A stretch of DNA of 54,397 nucleotides from an uncultured Eubacterium sp. (lineage in GTDB: Bacteria > Bacillota > Clostridia > Lachnospirales > Lachnospiraceae), in NCBI GenBank assembly GCA_910584645.1, contig CAJUAU010000019.1, forward strand, positions 1 to 54,397, in the 5' to 3' direction. The notes below the pieces were generated by a model. The model was not told the origin of the DNA. It made no database searches and saw nothing but the letters and a program-made list of their open reading frames with translations. A program made the translations under genes and the position numbers. This document shows, piece after piece, positions 16,218 to 26,339 of the stretch. The first letter of the stretch is position 1. Each line of letters begins with the position of its first letter.

Positions 16218-17402
16218 CTATCGGTAAACTTCCGCCAGTTTTTCAAAGGCTGGCAGGGAACGAAGGATCATGTCATGATCCACACAGTAAGCGATCCTTA
16301 CATAACCGGGACAGGCAAATGAACTTCCCGGCACCAGCAGGAGGTTAAACTCCTTGGCTTTTGCCACAAAGGCACTGTCATCCGGCTCCAGTGACTTAAC
16401 GAAGAGATAAAAAGCTCCGTCGGGACTGGCGCACTCATAACCATAACTTCTCAGTTTTTCCACCAGCAGCCTGCGGTTTTTATCATATACCGCCACATCC
16501 ACTTTGGCGTCCACACAGCGGGCTATGACCTTCTGCTGAAAGGAAGGGGCATTCACAAAACCCAGGATCCGGGTAGCAACATTGGCAGCTGCCGCCACTT
16601 GTTCATGATCTGCCGCCTCTTCCGGAATAACCAGATAACCGATACGCTCCCCCGGAAGGGAAAGGGATTTGCTATATGAGTAACCTACTATGGTATTGTC
16701 ATAATATTTTGTCACATAGGGCACTTCTACGTCTCCGTAAACCAGCTCCCGGTAAGGCTCATCAGAGATCAGATAAATATCCGTTCCAAATTCCTTCTGT
16801 TTCTTTTCCAGGACCGCCGCCAGATCTTTCAGTGTCCGCCGGGAGTACACAACCCCCGTCGGGTTATTTGGAGTATTGATCAGGACAGCTCTGGTCTTCT
16901 GGCTGATCCGCTTTTCGAGTTCTTCCAGGTTCGGCATAAAAGTGCTGGTATCTGGTGGAACCACAACCACCCTGCCGCCTGCATTTGCCACGTAATTGTT
17001 ATATTCTCCGAAAAATGGAGCAAAGACGATGACCTCATCACCGGGATCGAGAAGGGTTTTCAGTATCACATTTAAGCCGCCGGCAGCTCCCACAGTCATG
17101 ACTATATCATCCCTGGTAAAATGAGTATCAAAATTCCGGTTCAAATGACCGGCGATCCGGTCCCTCACATCCTCAAATCCGGAATTGCTCATATAACCGT
17201 GAAGTGTGCCAGGCTCTTCTTCCCGGATCACATCCAGCATCGCCTGCTTTACTTCCTCCGGCGGTTCCACACTGGGATTTCCCAGGCTGAAATCATAGAC
17301 ATTCTCAGCGCCATATTTCTCCGCCAGTTTCTTTCCCTCTTCAAACATGGCACGTATCACAGAACTTCCCTGGACCAGTTTTTCCATCTGTTTTGAAATC
17401 AT
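16218..17402 (-). CDS. Class I/II pyridoxal-phosphate aminotransferase (aspartate/aromatic type)
   Basis: 394 aa. Motifs: DFSLGNPSVEPP near residue 38, TVGAAGGLNVILKTLLDPGDEVIV, INTPNNPTGVVYS, YLISDEPYRELVY and the lysine motif GYSYSKSLSLPGERIGYL. Family I aminotransferase, commonly annotated as aspartate aminotransferase in clostridia; exact substrate not determinable. First gene of a two-gene operon with hisC. The 135 bp upstream carry a ribosome binding site and the terminator of the next gene; no T-box was seen. Confidence 0.9.
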   Translation of the reverse strand: MISKQMEKLVQGSSVIRAMFEEGKKLAEKYGAENVYDFSLGNPSVEPPEEVKQAMLDVIREEEPGTLHGYMSNSGFEDVRDRIAGHLNRNFDTHFTRDDIVMTVGAAGGLNVILKTLLDPGDEVIVFAPFFGEYNNYVANAGGRVVVVPPDTSTFMPNLEELEKRISQKTRAVLINTPNNPTGVVYSRRTLKDLAAVLEKKQKEFGTDIYLISDEPYRELVYGDVEVPYVTKYYDNTIVGYSYSKSLSLPGERIGYLVIPEEAADHEQVAAAANVATRILGFVNAPSFQQKVIARCVDAKVDVAVYDKNRRLLVEKLRSYGYECASPDGAFYLFVKSLEPDDSAFVAKAKEFNLLLVPGSSFACPGYVRIAYCVDHDMILRSLPAFEKLAEVYR

Positions 17403-17468
17403 CTCTGTCTCCTCCTTCTGAATATCCTGTCTTCCATTATAACCACTTTCAGCAAAACGCGCAAGAAG

Positions 17469-17509
17469 AAAGGCAGAGACCCCACATCTCTGCGGTATCC
17501 TCTGCCTTT
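17469..17509 (-). terminator. Terminator of the large surface protein gene
   Basis: AAAGGCAGAG (17469-17478) pairs with CTCTGCCTTT (17500-17509). On the minus strand a pyrimidine-rich tract follows. Confidence 0.75.
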
Positions 17510-17539
17510 ACTATGTTAAACTTTTTCTGTTTTGTTTCT

Positions 17540-20500
17540 TTACTGCTTCGCCGCCTGACAGACGAGATAAATATTTTCCGATTCATTATACTGTGCGATC
17601 TTAGATTCGGAAACTACATAGTTCTTATCGGAATATACTGTGATCTTATAAGCTTTTCCCTTCGGTACATAGAAATAGCTGGCATCATCTTCTACTTTGC
17701 TTCTGAAAATATATCCGTCATAGGATACGGTTCCGTCATCGCTTTCTGCCGTCACATAATCCAGCTGCCCCTTGGTAAATGCAGCCCCGCCCTCTCCTTT
17801 GTTGGAGAGAACAAGATTGATACGGACAAGGTTGTCATAGGTAGTGAAGTTTACTGTAAGTTCATCCTCATAGGTATTTCTTAAGGTTATCTCGAAAGCT
17901 GCCAGGTCCGTTATATCCGAATCCACGATCAGCTTATAATCTCCTTTGGACATATTCTCCCGGATCCAGGACTTGTCGCTTCCTGACACACGTTCCAGTT
18001 CAAAACTTCCGTCAAAATCACTTCCCAACAGACAGCGGTATGCATAATAATCTACCGCATCACTCCATGGATCGATATAATATTTATCATATGCCACCGC
18101 CTGGGCGCTTGCATCCAGTCCGGTTCCCGTGTTGGTCTTGATCATCGGTTTCATACTTGTACTTCCGCCGACCTCAAGATCCCTGAAATCAATATTCTTC
18201 TTTACTTCGTTGGCCGCGATGGTGACATCTTTTACCGTGTAATCTATGCCCTCACCACGAAGCAGAAGCTTATAGCTGCCTCCCTCGAAGTTTCCGTCCA
18301 CTCCGTCTTCCAGGGAATAAACGGTCTGGCCGTCTGATTCTTCAAAATCAGCTGCTGCCACAATTTCCTTAAAGTCGGATGTATAGAGTACGGCAACACC
18401 ATTTGCAGGCATCTTCCTGCTGGTATCGGAATATGCAACTACTCCGCTCAGTGTCGTCGGATACACTTTTTCATATCTGGCATCACATTCCAGGGCTGCA
18501 TTCTGAAAATCAATAACCGATTCTCCGCGGTCTTCTGAATATTCTGAGTCAAGTTTAAAGTTTGCAAAATCAAACTCTACTGTATATTCTCCTACCGGGA
18601 GACCTTTGGCCTCGACATGATCCACAGCAACCCCATTCTGTACCAGCTGGCTCACCGTATACTCTTTGTCTACAGGAATCGTCCTGGTAACAGGCGCTTC
18701 ATTTTTATCCGCCGGCTTTACATTGATCTTAATCGCATTCACATGGATCCGCTCGCTGGTGGAGGCATTGTTATCATTGTCTGTATTCAGCTTATCAATA
18801 AAACACTGCGCATCCTTGAATTTTATATTCGTCACATTCGCTGCCGCTTTGAACTCCACATTTACAACCTTGGTGTCCTGGGTACCGAACTTCCTGTCTC
18901 CATTTATAATATGGGATTTTTTCGTTTCTACATAGTACTCTTTATCTTTTCCAAGATTATCCTGAAGATAGGAATGAGTAAATACATCATTGGATTTCTC
19001 CAGACTGTTTGCAGGAGTGGAGTTGATCAATACATTGACGCCATCTACCACTTCATAAATATTCGAGCTGAATGTAACCGGAGCCGTAGAAAGAGTACCC
19101 TTATTGTCTACTACCGTGTTCAGCTGTTCTCCCTGATTTGCCAGGGCTGTCTGGCCAAACTCATTTGATAGCTCAACACTATATATAATACTTTTCTGCA
19201 TACTCGCCAGCACCTTCCCAGGTTTGGCATCTGCTCTCTGTCCTGGCACAACTTCCACTGGACATACAACGATAGAGTCGATCACCGTTCCTTTTTCATC
19301 CAGCGTCTTTACAACCAGATAATAGGTTCCTTTTGGAAGGGTGGGTTTTTTATTGGTAGAGGCATCGAAAAATTCTTTTTCAATCAGCTTGAATGCCCCG
19401 CTCTTCATCTCTTTCCGGGCCTTTTCATCCTTAAAGTAAGAATCCTCGATCTCCAGCTTCTTCTTATTTAATAAGGTTTTCCCATCTGTTGCAAGAAGAG
19501 AGATCTCTACATCACCCTTGGAACTAAGATCCCCATCCCAGGTAAGCTGCATAGTCATTTCACTTAACGGCTCAACCTTCTTCATGGCAGTTCCCACATT
19601 GATCCCCCTTGCAGAGCCAAGCTCAAAGGATTTGGAAACATAAGGCTCATATACATCCATCAGGTTGGAAGCGGACAGGTCTTTGTGTATCTCTACACGG
19701 TACTGGCTCTTTTTATTCATGCCCAGGGCATATGTAAATCTCCGGTAAGATCCGGCTTCCACTTCAAATTTTGTAAAATCAGCATCGCTGTTAGCAAATA
19801 CAAATTTTCCATTGCTGTCTGTATTTACTACGGACTTTAGTGTTTCTTTTCCATCCTGGATCTCATACAGGGATACTTTTGCCCCGCTTATGACCGTTGT
19901 GGAATCCCCCTCTTTGGATACTGTTCCGTAAAGATAAACTTTTTCCACGTCGTATGGTTCCATGCTGAAATTATAAGCAGAGGCTTTATTGGCACTTACA
20001 ATTATGCCTTCTTTGGTTTCATCAAAGAAGCCTTTTGCTTTCACAACAGCATTATATTTATCTCCGGGAACGCCCTTTTGATAAAATCCTTTTTCATTTG
20101 ACTGGACACTCTCACCATTAATGGTGATCGAGGCATCTTTGATGCGGAATACATCTCCGGCAAAATCCTTGTAGTACACAAGTCCTTTCACCGAGGAACC
20201 TTTGATATCCACACGGGCACTTGTCGTTGCATTTTCCTCATCAATGTTCATATTATCGGATTCAATTTTATAATTTCCCGATTGTATCTTTGACAGCTCT
20301 TCTTTGGAAAACTCATATACAGCGCTTTTTCCATCATCACTAAGCTTCTTAAATACTGCTGTCGCCCGGAGATCACCCTTTGACACACAGATCGTTGTTC
20401 CTGCCAGTATAGAAGGATCTGCAGTCTCTGCAAAGGTTACAGAGATCGTACCCTCATCTGTATTGATGGCGCTGATGGATTTTACATTATATTTCATCTC

Positions 20501-21181
20501 TGCCACGATCACCTGGCAGACTGCAGAAACACTTCCTATAGCTGCCTTGATCTCTGCCGTTCCCGCTGCAATACCCGTCACATATCCAGAAGCATTTACT
20601 GCCGCCACCGACGGATTGGAACTGCTCCATTGAACTGTCCCTGCCGGAACTGCCACAGCTGTCAGCTGAAGCCCCTGCGACCGGACAATGGTAACATTGG
20701 TCTTGTTGAGGGTGATGGTCTGCGCTGCTGGCACAGAGGGAGCAGGCCCTGATGAAGCCTTTGGTACCGGCACTGGCGTCGGAACAGGCGCCGGCGGTTT
20801 TTGTTCACCCTTCACAGTTACCTTGATCTTTTTCTTGAGTACTTTGCCTTTTTTACCTTTGGCAGCAGTTTGTACCGTGATCACAGCTTTTCCTGGCTTC
20901 TTTCCGGTAATTTTGATCTTTTTCCCGGATACTTTGACAGAAGCGATTGACTTCTTGCTGGATCTGGCTTTAATCTTGGTACTTGCTTTCTTAACAGCTT
21001 TCACTTTCGCCTTGATCGTTTTTGTCTTTCCCGCATTGACCGTAACAGACTTTGAAACGCTAAGAGATTTGACATACTTCTTAGCCGCCTGCACATCCAC
21101 AGCGGAGAAATCAAGCACGATTGTCGAAATTACAGCCAATGTAAGTACATAAGCCATAATTTTCTTAAAGTTGATCTTCAT
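17540..21181 (-). CDS. Large secreted Ig-like (BIG2) repeat protein
   Basis: 1213 aa. Signal peptide at residues 1-33 ending VQAA. Residues about 34-125 are very Lys-rich and form an Ig-like domain. A Pro-rich linker follows, then a BIG2 domain at about 150-228 (ITLNKTNVTI, WSSSNPSVAAVNASGYVTGI). Two carboxypeptidase-regulatory-like segments lie near 325-400 and 412-480. The C-terminal half is beta-rich without recognised domains. There is no LPXTG or other anchor, so it is secreted or loosely wall-bound through the cationic N-terminus. Function unknown, probably surface structure or adhesion. A duplicated 22-bp motif precedes its ribosome binding site. Confidence 0.82.
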   Translation of the reverse strand: MKINFKKIMAYVLTLAVISTIVLDFSAVDVQAAKKYVKSLSVSKSVTVNAGKTKTIKAKVKAVKKASTKIKARSSKKSIASVKVSGKKIKITGKKPGKAVITVQTAAKGKKGKVLKKKIKVTVKGEQKPPAPVPTPVPVPKASSGPAPSVPAAQTITLNKTNVTIVRSQGLQLTAVAVPAGTVQWSSSNPSVAAVNASGYVTGIAAGTAEIKAAIGSVSAVCQVIVAEMKYNVKSISAINTDEGTISVTFAETADPSILAGTTICVSKGDLRATAVFKKLSDDGKSAVYEFSKEELSKIQSGNYKIESDNMNIDEENATTSARVDIKGSSVKGLVYYKDFAGDVFRIKDASITINGESVQSNEKGFYQKGVPGDKYNAVVKAKGFFDETKEGIIVSANKASAYNFSMEPYDVEKVYLYGTVSKEGDSTTVISGAKVSLYEIQDGKETLKSVVNTDSNGKFVFANSDADFTKFEVEAGSYRRFTYALGMNKKSQYRVEIHKDLSASNLMDVYEPYVSKSFELGSARGINVGTAMKKVEPLSEMTMQLTWDGDLSSKGDVEISLLATDGKTLLNKKKLEIEDSYFKDEKARKEMKSGAFKLIEKEFFDASTNKKPTLPKGTYYLVVKTLDEKGTVIDSIVVCPVEVVPGQRADAKPGKVLASMQKSIIYSVELSNEFGQTALANQGEQLNTVVDNKGTLSTAPVTFSSNIYEVVDGVNVLINSTPANSLEKSNDVFTHSYLQDNLGKDKEYYVETKKSHIINGDRKFGTQDTKVVNVEFKAAANVTNIKFKDAQCFIDKLNTDNDNNASTSERIHVNAIKINVKPADKNEAPVTRTIPVDKEYTVSQLVQNGVAVDHVEAKGLPVGEYTVEFDFANFKLDSEYSEDRGESVIDFQNAALECDARYEKVYPTTLSGVVAYSDTSRKMPANGVAVLYTSDFKEIVAAADFEESDGQTVYSLEDGVDGNFEGGSYKLLLRGEGIDYTVKDVTIAANEVKKNIDFRDLEVGGSTSMKPMIKTNTGTGLDASAQAVAYDKYYIDPWSDAVDYYAYRCLLGSDFDGSFELERVSGSDKSWIRENMSKGDYKLIVDSDITDLAAFEITLRNTYEDELTVNFTTYDNLVRINLVLSNKGEGGAAFTKGQLDYVTAESDDGTVSYDGYIFRSKVEDDASYFYVPKGKAYKITVYSDKNYVVSESKIAQYNESENIYLVCQAAKQ

Positions 21182-21193
21182 TTTTTCTCCTCC

Positions 21194-21237
21194 TTAGTCG
21201 GATAACAAAAAATTTTTAGTCGGATAACTAAAAATTT
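21194..21237 (-). repeat. Two tandem 22-bp units in the leader of the surface protein gene
   Basis: 21194-21215 and 21216-21237 differ at one base. Each contains GTTATCCGACTAA on the coding strand; the unit nearest the gene runs into the AAGGAGGAG ribosome binding site. It could be a paired regulator site or slippage-prone leader. Confidence 0.7.
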
Positions 21238-21308
21238 ATTAATAATTTACGAAAATATTATATAGCAAAATCCTTCCATAATCAATACTAAAACCTAAAA
21301 TACTCTGT

Positions 21309-22964
21309 CTATTCAAAAGTAATGCTCTCATAGGCATCCACCGTACCATAGCCCCATTCCCGGCTGGGAAATTCTTCTCCCCGCCTTTCGGCTCCCCGGA
21401 TCAAAAGCTCCCTGACCGAATTTCCACTGATAATATACTCGGAATATTCCTGCATGAACAGCGCCGCAATTCCTGTAGTGATCGCCGCCGCCACGCTGGT
21501 TCCCGTCATCGTCCCATAATTGTTCTTCGGAAGGGGGCCATAAATATTTACGCCCGGTGCTGTCACATCCGGCTTAATGGTCCCATTAGGGGTAAATCCC
21601 CGGCTGGCCTGGATAAAAAATGCCTCATCCACGGGATTGTAGGCAGACATACAGATGGAACGCCGGCTGTTCCCCGGCTCACAGATCGTAATGTCCGGAT
21701 CCGGCTTTACAAAATAAGTTTCCCCGGCGAGAAACTGGGTAATAGGAAGCCACATATGATACCGGATATTCGGCTCGGTGGTATATATCCGGATCTTCCA
21801 GACCCCTTCTTTGCTGTTTTCAAACCGGAACATGATCACCTGATCCCTGGTCTGCTGCTGTATTTCCCCACCGATCACCTCCAGCGTGGTATTTTCCACG
21901 ACAAACCGGTGTCTTTCCCGGACATAAGCCGCCGCCCGGGTAATTCCAAGAGTATTTCCCCCCGGAGATACCACGTCAAACTGAAGGGTTCCCGGTGTCC
22001 TCCACCAGAGCTCCGCCACAAATCCCAGGGATGACTTTTCGACATTGATAGAAATCTCCTCGTATTCCTGGGTGATCAGATAATGATGTCCGGCGTTCCC
22101 CTCATTTCCAGCGCAGGTAACGATACTGACCCCCGGCAGCATATTCAGATAATCGATCATATTGCAGAGAGGAGTCTCTCCTTCATGATTTCCCATGTTT
22201 GTGCCCATCCCAATACAGATCACCACCTGCTTGCCGAGATCTCTTGCTTTTCGCAGAATATATGAGATCCCGCACATGATATCGTTTTCCTGATAACAGG
22301 GCGTGTTACAGGGAACACGGTAGAACTCACGATAGCTGCTCTTTGCTTCCTTGCATTTGACTACCACAAGCTGGGAAAGGGGAACCACTCCGGAAAAATC
22401 CTTTTCCGGCATTTCATTTCCCGCCGCCAGTCCTGCCAGAAAGGTGCCGTGGCCATTATCATCCCGGGAGGGGATCCTTGATAACGGTTCCTCATCTGCC
22501 AGAGCAGCATTGATCTCCTCCTCGGTATACTCCCTGCCGTACTCAAAATCTGCCGGTGTATTTCCATCCCGGATCGTCTGGTCCCAAATAGAATAAATCC
22601 TTGTTGTATTGTCCGCATTGATAAATACCTCATGGGTAAAATCAATGCCGGTGTCCACAATACCAACAAGGAAATTCTGTCCGTACAGGTCCAGATAAGG
22701 CTGCCTGCGTATCTTTAAAACCCCTGTCGCCTCCAGTGCCTCTTCCGACATCAGCCCGTACACATGGGGAATCGCACCATAGCCAAACCTGCCTATGCTC
22801 TCGCTGTTTATTTTTTCTTCTTCCTTATAGATCACCGCTCTGTAATCATCTATCTCCGTAATACAGATGGGATCATAACGCTGCTGGATAACCTGGGTTT
22901 CACGATAATAACTCAAAATGTAATCCAGCACATTATCTGAATAAATTGCCTCCTTGCATGTCAT
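21309..22964 (-). CDS. Subtilisin-like S8 serine peptidase (clostridial Csp-like)
   Basis: 551 aa from the ATG at 22964, selected for AGGAG 7 nt upstream. The catalytic triad is visible: Asp in VGIVDTGIDF, His in DDNGHGTFLAG and Ser in GTMTGTSVAAAITTG, with the oxyanion region TCAGNEGN. A long insert of about 130 residues lies between the Asn region and the Ser. No signal peptide is seen, as in the clostridial Csp germination proteases and related cytosolic S8 peptidases. Role uncertain: germination or intracellular proteolysis. It lies 55 bp downstream of clpX on the same strand. Confidence 0.85.
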   Translation of the reverse strand: MTCKEAIYSDNVLDYILSYYRETQVIQQRYDPICITEIDDYRAVIYKEEEKINSESIGRFGYGAIPHVYGLMSEEALEATGVLKIRRQPYLDLYGQNFLVGIVDTGIDFTHEVFINADNTTRIYSIWDQTIRDGNTPADFEYGREYTEEEINAALADEEPLSRIPSRDDNGHGTFLAGLAAGNEMPEKDFSGVVPLSQLVVVKCKEAKSSYREFYRVPCNTPCYQENDIMCGISYILRKARDLGKQVVICIGMGTNMGNHEGETPLCNMIDYLNMLPGVSIVTCAGNEGNAGHHYLITQEYEEISINVEKSSLGFVAELWWRTPGTLQFDVVSPGGNTLGITRAAAYVRERHRFVVENTTLEVIGGEIQQQTRDQVIMFRFENSKEGVWKIRIYTTEPNIRYHMWLPITQFLAGETYFVKPDPDITICEPGNSRRSICMSAYNPVDEAFFIQASRGFTPNGTIKPDVTAPGVNIYGPLPKNNYGTMTGTSVAAAITTGIAALFMQEYSEYIISGNSVRELLIRGAERRGEEFPSREWGYGTVDAYESITFE

Positions 22965-23019
22965 AACGAATCTCCTGAAAAAAGCCACAATTACTATATG
23001 ATATGCTGGTTTTCACAAA

Positions 23020-24456
23020 TTATCCGTTGCCCCGCATCTCAATCTTCGGAGCGCCGGTTCCCTCAATATATTCTTTTGTTATGGTCACTCTGCCGATCAT
23101 GTCGTCCTTGGGGATCTCATACATAATGTCCAGCATAAGATCCTCGATGATGGAGCGGAGCGCCCTGGCTCCTGTTTTCTTCTTCATTGCCTTAGCCGCA
23201 ATGGCGAGTATCGCCGGATCCTCAAACTCCAGTTTTACCTCATCCATGGCAAGGAGCTTCTGGTACTGCTTGATCACGGCATTCTTCGGCTCCGTCAGAA
23301 CTTTCACCAAAAGCCGTTCGTCCATCTCTTCCAGTGAGTATATAATGGGAAGCCTTCCGATAAACTCCGGAATGAGGCCGTAAGAACGGATATCTTCTGT
23401 TTCCACATGGGAAAAGATATCCTTATCGTTGTCAAATCGGTCTTTCAGGTCTGAGCCAAAGCCCATGCTTCCATGCTTTGTCAGCCTTTTTTTGATGATT
23501 TCCTCCAGACCTGGAAAAGCGCCGCCACAGATAAATAAAATATGGCTCGTATTCACGGTAGTCATCGGAACCATGGCATTCTTATTGGTCGCCCCCACAG
23601 GAACTTCCACATCGGCGCCTTCCAGCAGCTTCAGCAGCGCCTGCTGTACAGATTCACCGCTGACGTCTCTCTGGTTGGCATTTTCCTTTTTGGCAAGCTT
23701 ATCTATCTCATCGATATAGACGATACCGCACTCTGCCCGTTCCACGTCATTATCCGCATTGGCAAGAAGCTTGGAGATCACGCTTTCCACGTCGTCTCCG
23801 ATATAGCCTGCTTCTGTCAGCGCAGTGGCATCTGTGATCGCCAGCGGCACGTGAAGAAGCTTTGCCAGCGTTTTCACCAGATAAGTCTTGCCGCTGCCAG
23901 TAGGTCCCAGCATGAGCATATTGGACTTTTCGATCTCCACATCGCTGGCCAGCACATGGTCGTCCCCTTCCAGCTCCGCCTTCTCTACCTCTTTCATGGC
24001 TATAATACGCTTGTAGTGGTTATATACGCCTACAGATATCACTTTTTTTGCCTGTTCCTGCCCCATCACATACTCATCCAGATTTCCCTTGATGACATGC
24101 GGCGCCGGAAGACGGTGTATATCCAGCACCGGCTCATTCGCCCTTGCTTTCTTTTTTTTCGGTTTGACGGAATGTTTTGCCTGCATCTCCTCCGGCATCC
24201 CGGCAAAAGGCCCCGCAAAATTAATAAACTCAACTCCTGGTATATTGGGCATCCCATTCAGATTCGGCATTCCCTGAATACCGATCTGATCAAAGGTCTT
24301 CTGCATACAGTCGGAGCAAATACATATATTATTGGGAATGGTGATCATTTTCTCCACCTTATCTTCTGTTCTGTGGCAGAGATAACATACGCGGTTGTAA
24401 CCATCCCGGTCATTTGTATGATCTATCTGATCTGTCTTTGTAATATCCTCGCTCAA
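23020..24456 (-). CDS. clpX: ATP-dependent Clp protease ATP-binding subunit ClpX
   Basis: 478 aa from a TTG start at 24456, chosen because GGAGGA lies 5 nt upstream; an earlier TTG at 24489 has no such site. An N-terminal C4 zinc finger (CYLCHRTED, later CICSDCM) precedes the AAA+ domain: Walker A LMLGPTGSGKT, Walker B GIVYIDEID, sensor region and RALRSIIEDLMLDIMYE C-terminal lid. Family role: unfolding of substrates for ClpP. The ClpP-docking loop reads SMGFG instead of the usual IGF form, and an Lys-rich insert (KPKKKKARANE) follows the zinc finger, so this may be a second, specialised ClpX. No clpP in the window. Confidence 0.9.
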   Translation of the reverse strand: MSEDITKTDQIDHTNDRDGYNRVCYLCHRTEDKVEKMITIPNNICICSDCMQKTFDQIGIQGMPNLNGMPNIPGVEFINFAGPFAGMPEEMQAKHSVKPKKKKARANEPVLDIHRLPAPHVIKGNLDEYVMGQEQAKKVISVGVYNHYKRIIAMKEVEKAELEGDDHVLASDVEIEKSNMLMLGPTGSGKTYLVKTLAKLLHVPLAITDATALTEAGYIGDDVESVISKLLANADNDVERAECGIVYIDEIDKLAKKENANQRDVSGESVQQALLKLLEGADVEVPVGATNKNAMVPMTTVNTSHILFICGGAFPGLEEIIKKRLTKHGSMGFGSDLKDRFDNDKDIFSHVETEDIRSYGLIPEFIGRLPIIYSLEEMDERLLVKVLTEPKNAVIKQYQKLLAMDEVKLEFEDPAILAIAAKAMKKKTGARALRSIIEDLMLDIMYEIPKDDMIGRVTITKEYIEGTGAPKIEMRGNG

Positions 24457-24487
24457 AATAATCCTCCGTTCTCGATAATTGAAGTTC

Positions 24488-24521
24488 AAAAGGAACTGCT
24501 ATCCCAAAAGATAACAGTTCC
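24488..24521 (-). terminator. Terminator of htrA
   Basis: GGAACTG...CAGTTCC inverted repeat (24492-24498 with 24515-24521) extended by TATC/GATA; TTTT follows on the minus strand, immediately before clpX. Confidence 0.6.
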
Positions 24522-24612
24522 ATTCATCTGAATCCAGGGTTGGGGGAAAACCTATCCCAAAACCAATCATACTATATTTTCTTGTATTCGTCAAAGCCAC
24601 TCTTCAAAAATA

Positions 24613-26118
24613 TTACCATGGAACGATCTGGTCTCCACCATAGGAATCGTTTCCGTATCCGAAAGGATTGCCGCCATTCCTGTCGTTCTGGGTTCCATCA
24701 TCTAGCTCACCCAGTGTCTCGGAACTCTTCAGGACCACCTTGACATCCTGTTCCTTATATTCTCCCTCCTGGCTTCTGGCAATAGTCACTGTGATCTCCG
24801 TCCCTGCTTTTATGTTATTCACTTTATTCTGAACCTGCTCGATGGAGGTCACTTTGTTTCCATTGATCTTTGTGATGACGTCCCCCTGTTTGAGGCCTGC
24901 ATCCTTGGCTGCGCCGCTCTCCGATACCTCCGAAACATAGACACCGGTTGGGAAACCATATGCTTCACTGACCTCTTCACTGATGGTCCGGCCAGTGATT
25001 CCCAGATATCCTTTCTCTTCATCTTTGAGCACTTCGCGGTTCATCAGCTCATTGATGATCGGAATCGCATCGCTCATAGGAATGGCATACCCGATTCCTT
25101 CTACTTTCGTGTCTGCGTACTTTACAGAATTGATACCGATGACATTTCCGTTCACATCCAGCAGAGCCCCTCCGCTGTTTCCCGGATTGATGGCCGCATC
25201 TGTCTGCAGCAGTACCATAGTATTAGAACCAGAAGAATTTCCGTCTCCTACCTCTACCTGTCTGTCCTTGGCACTGATGTATCCCACTGTCACTGACTGG
25301 CCATAACCCAGCGCATTTCCAATGGCGATCGCCATCTGGCCCACCTTGACATCTTCCGAGTGTCCCAGGCTTGCTACTTTGATGTGCCCTTTGGTCTCTT
25401 GTTTTAAGTCACCAACCTTTACCGATATGACTGCCAGGTCTGCCGTAGGATCTGTCCCCTTCACCGTAGCCTTTGCCGTGGTATTGTCGATAAATGTAAC
25501 GGTGATGCTGTCCGCTCCTGCCACCACATGGTTGTTGGTAACGATCAGCAGTTCATTGTTATCTTCTTTTACAATAAATCCAGAGCCGGCTCCCTCAGTA
25601 GGATAACTCTGTCCAAAATATGATGTTGCAGTACTGGTCTCCGTAATAGAAACGATGGATGGCATAACCGCTTCAACGATCGACGACACATCCCCGGGAC
25701 CTGCTGCTCCGCCGGACACTGCCGTAAGTCCGTTGTCCGTTTTAAAAGGCTCCACACTTCCGATGGATCCTCCCCCGGACTTCTCCGGGCCCCACACCCC
25801 GGTGATCTTAACCAGCGCAAAGAAACACAGCGCCGCCACCACACCAAATACCACTGCTGCCACGATGGTTTTCTTCATTCCGCCAGAATTCTTTTCCCTG
25901 CTTTTCTTCTCTGCCGGCTCCTCCGGCCTGACATTCTGGAAACGATACATATTATCCGAAGACGGCATGGGCTGCGGTCCATCATCCACGGACCCCGCCT
26001 GCCAGATCGTGCTGTCCTTCACCGGTTCCTGGCTCTGTTCCGTCCCTTCATAATCTCTATTTTGTGAAAATTCCGATCCACCCTGATCATCTGCCTGATT
26101 CCAATTTTCTTCGTTCAT
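24613..26118 (-). CDS. htrA: HtrA/DegP-like membrane-anchored serine protease
   Basis: 501 aa. Residues 1-80 are acidic and cytoplasmic, then a single transmembrane segment at about 82-105 (KKTIVAAVVFGVVAALCFFA). A trypsin-like domain follows with His in VTNNHVVAG, Asp in PTADLAVISV and Ser in NPGNSGGALL, then one PDZ domain (YLGITGRTI, GLKQGDVITKINGNKV). The tail is Gly/Asn/Asp-rich. Family role: extracytoplasmic protein quality control, induced by envelope stress. No two-component system is adjacent. Confidence 0.93.
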   Translation of the reverse strand: MNEENWNQADDQGGSEFSQNRDYEGTEQSQEPVKDSTIWQAGSVDDGPQPMPSSDNMYRFQNVRPEEPAEKKSREKNSGGMKKTIVAAVVFGVVAALCFFALVKITGVWGPEKSGGGSIGSVEPFKTDNGLTAVSGGAAGPGDVSSIVEAVMPSIVSITETSTATSYFGQSYPTEGAGSGFIVKEDNNELLIVTNNHVVAGADSITVTFIDNTTAKATVKGTDPTADLAVISVKVGDLKQETKGHIKVASLGHSEDVKVGQMAIAIGNALGYGQSVTVGYISAKDRQVEVGDGNSSGSNTMVLLQTDAAINPGNSGGALLDVNGNVIGINSVKYADTKVEGIGYAIPMSDAIPIINELMNREVLKDEEKGYLGITGRTISEEVSEAYGFPTGVYVSEVSESGAAKDAGLKQGDVITKINGNKVTSIEQVQNKVNNIKAGTEITVTIARSQEGEYKEQDVKVVLKSSETLGELDDGTQNDRNGGNPFGYGNDSYGGDQIVPW

Positions 26119-26262
26119 GAAAATCCCGTCCTTTCTCGCCGGACTACCTGCAAGCTGCGGTCTGTGCCCGGTTCAATTATCTGACTTGATGTATTTTTTC
26201 CCCATCTCAAGTTGCATTATACCCATCAAATGTGTTTAGTTTGTGAATATATTAATTTTATA

Positions 26263-26291
26263 TTGTGAAATTGCGCAAAATAATTTATAAT
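26263..26291 (+). promoter_or_regulatory. Promoter for the sugar-phosphate transferase gene
   Basis: TTGTGA (26263-26268) and TATAAT (26286-26291), 17-bp spacing. It predicts a 5' leader of about 158 nt. Confidence 0.65.
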
Positions 26292-26339
26292 CTAATAAGT
26301 ATATGATTTGAAAATATTACCTAACATTCTATATATTTC

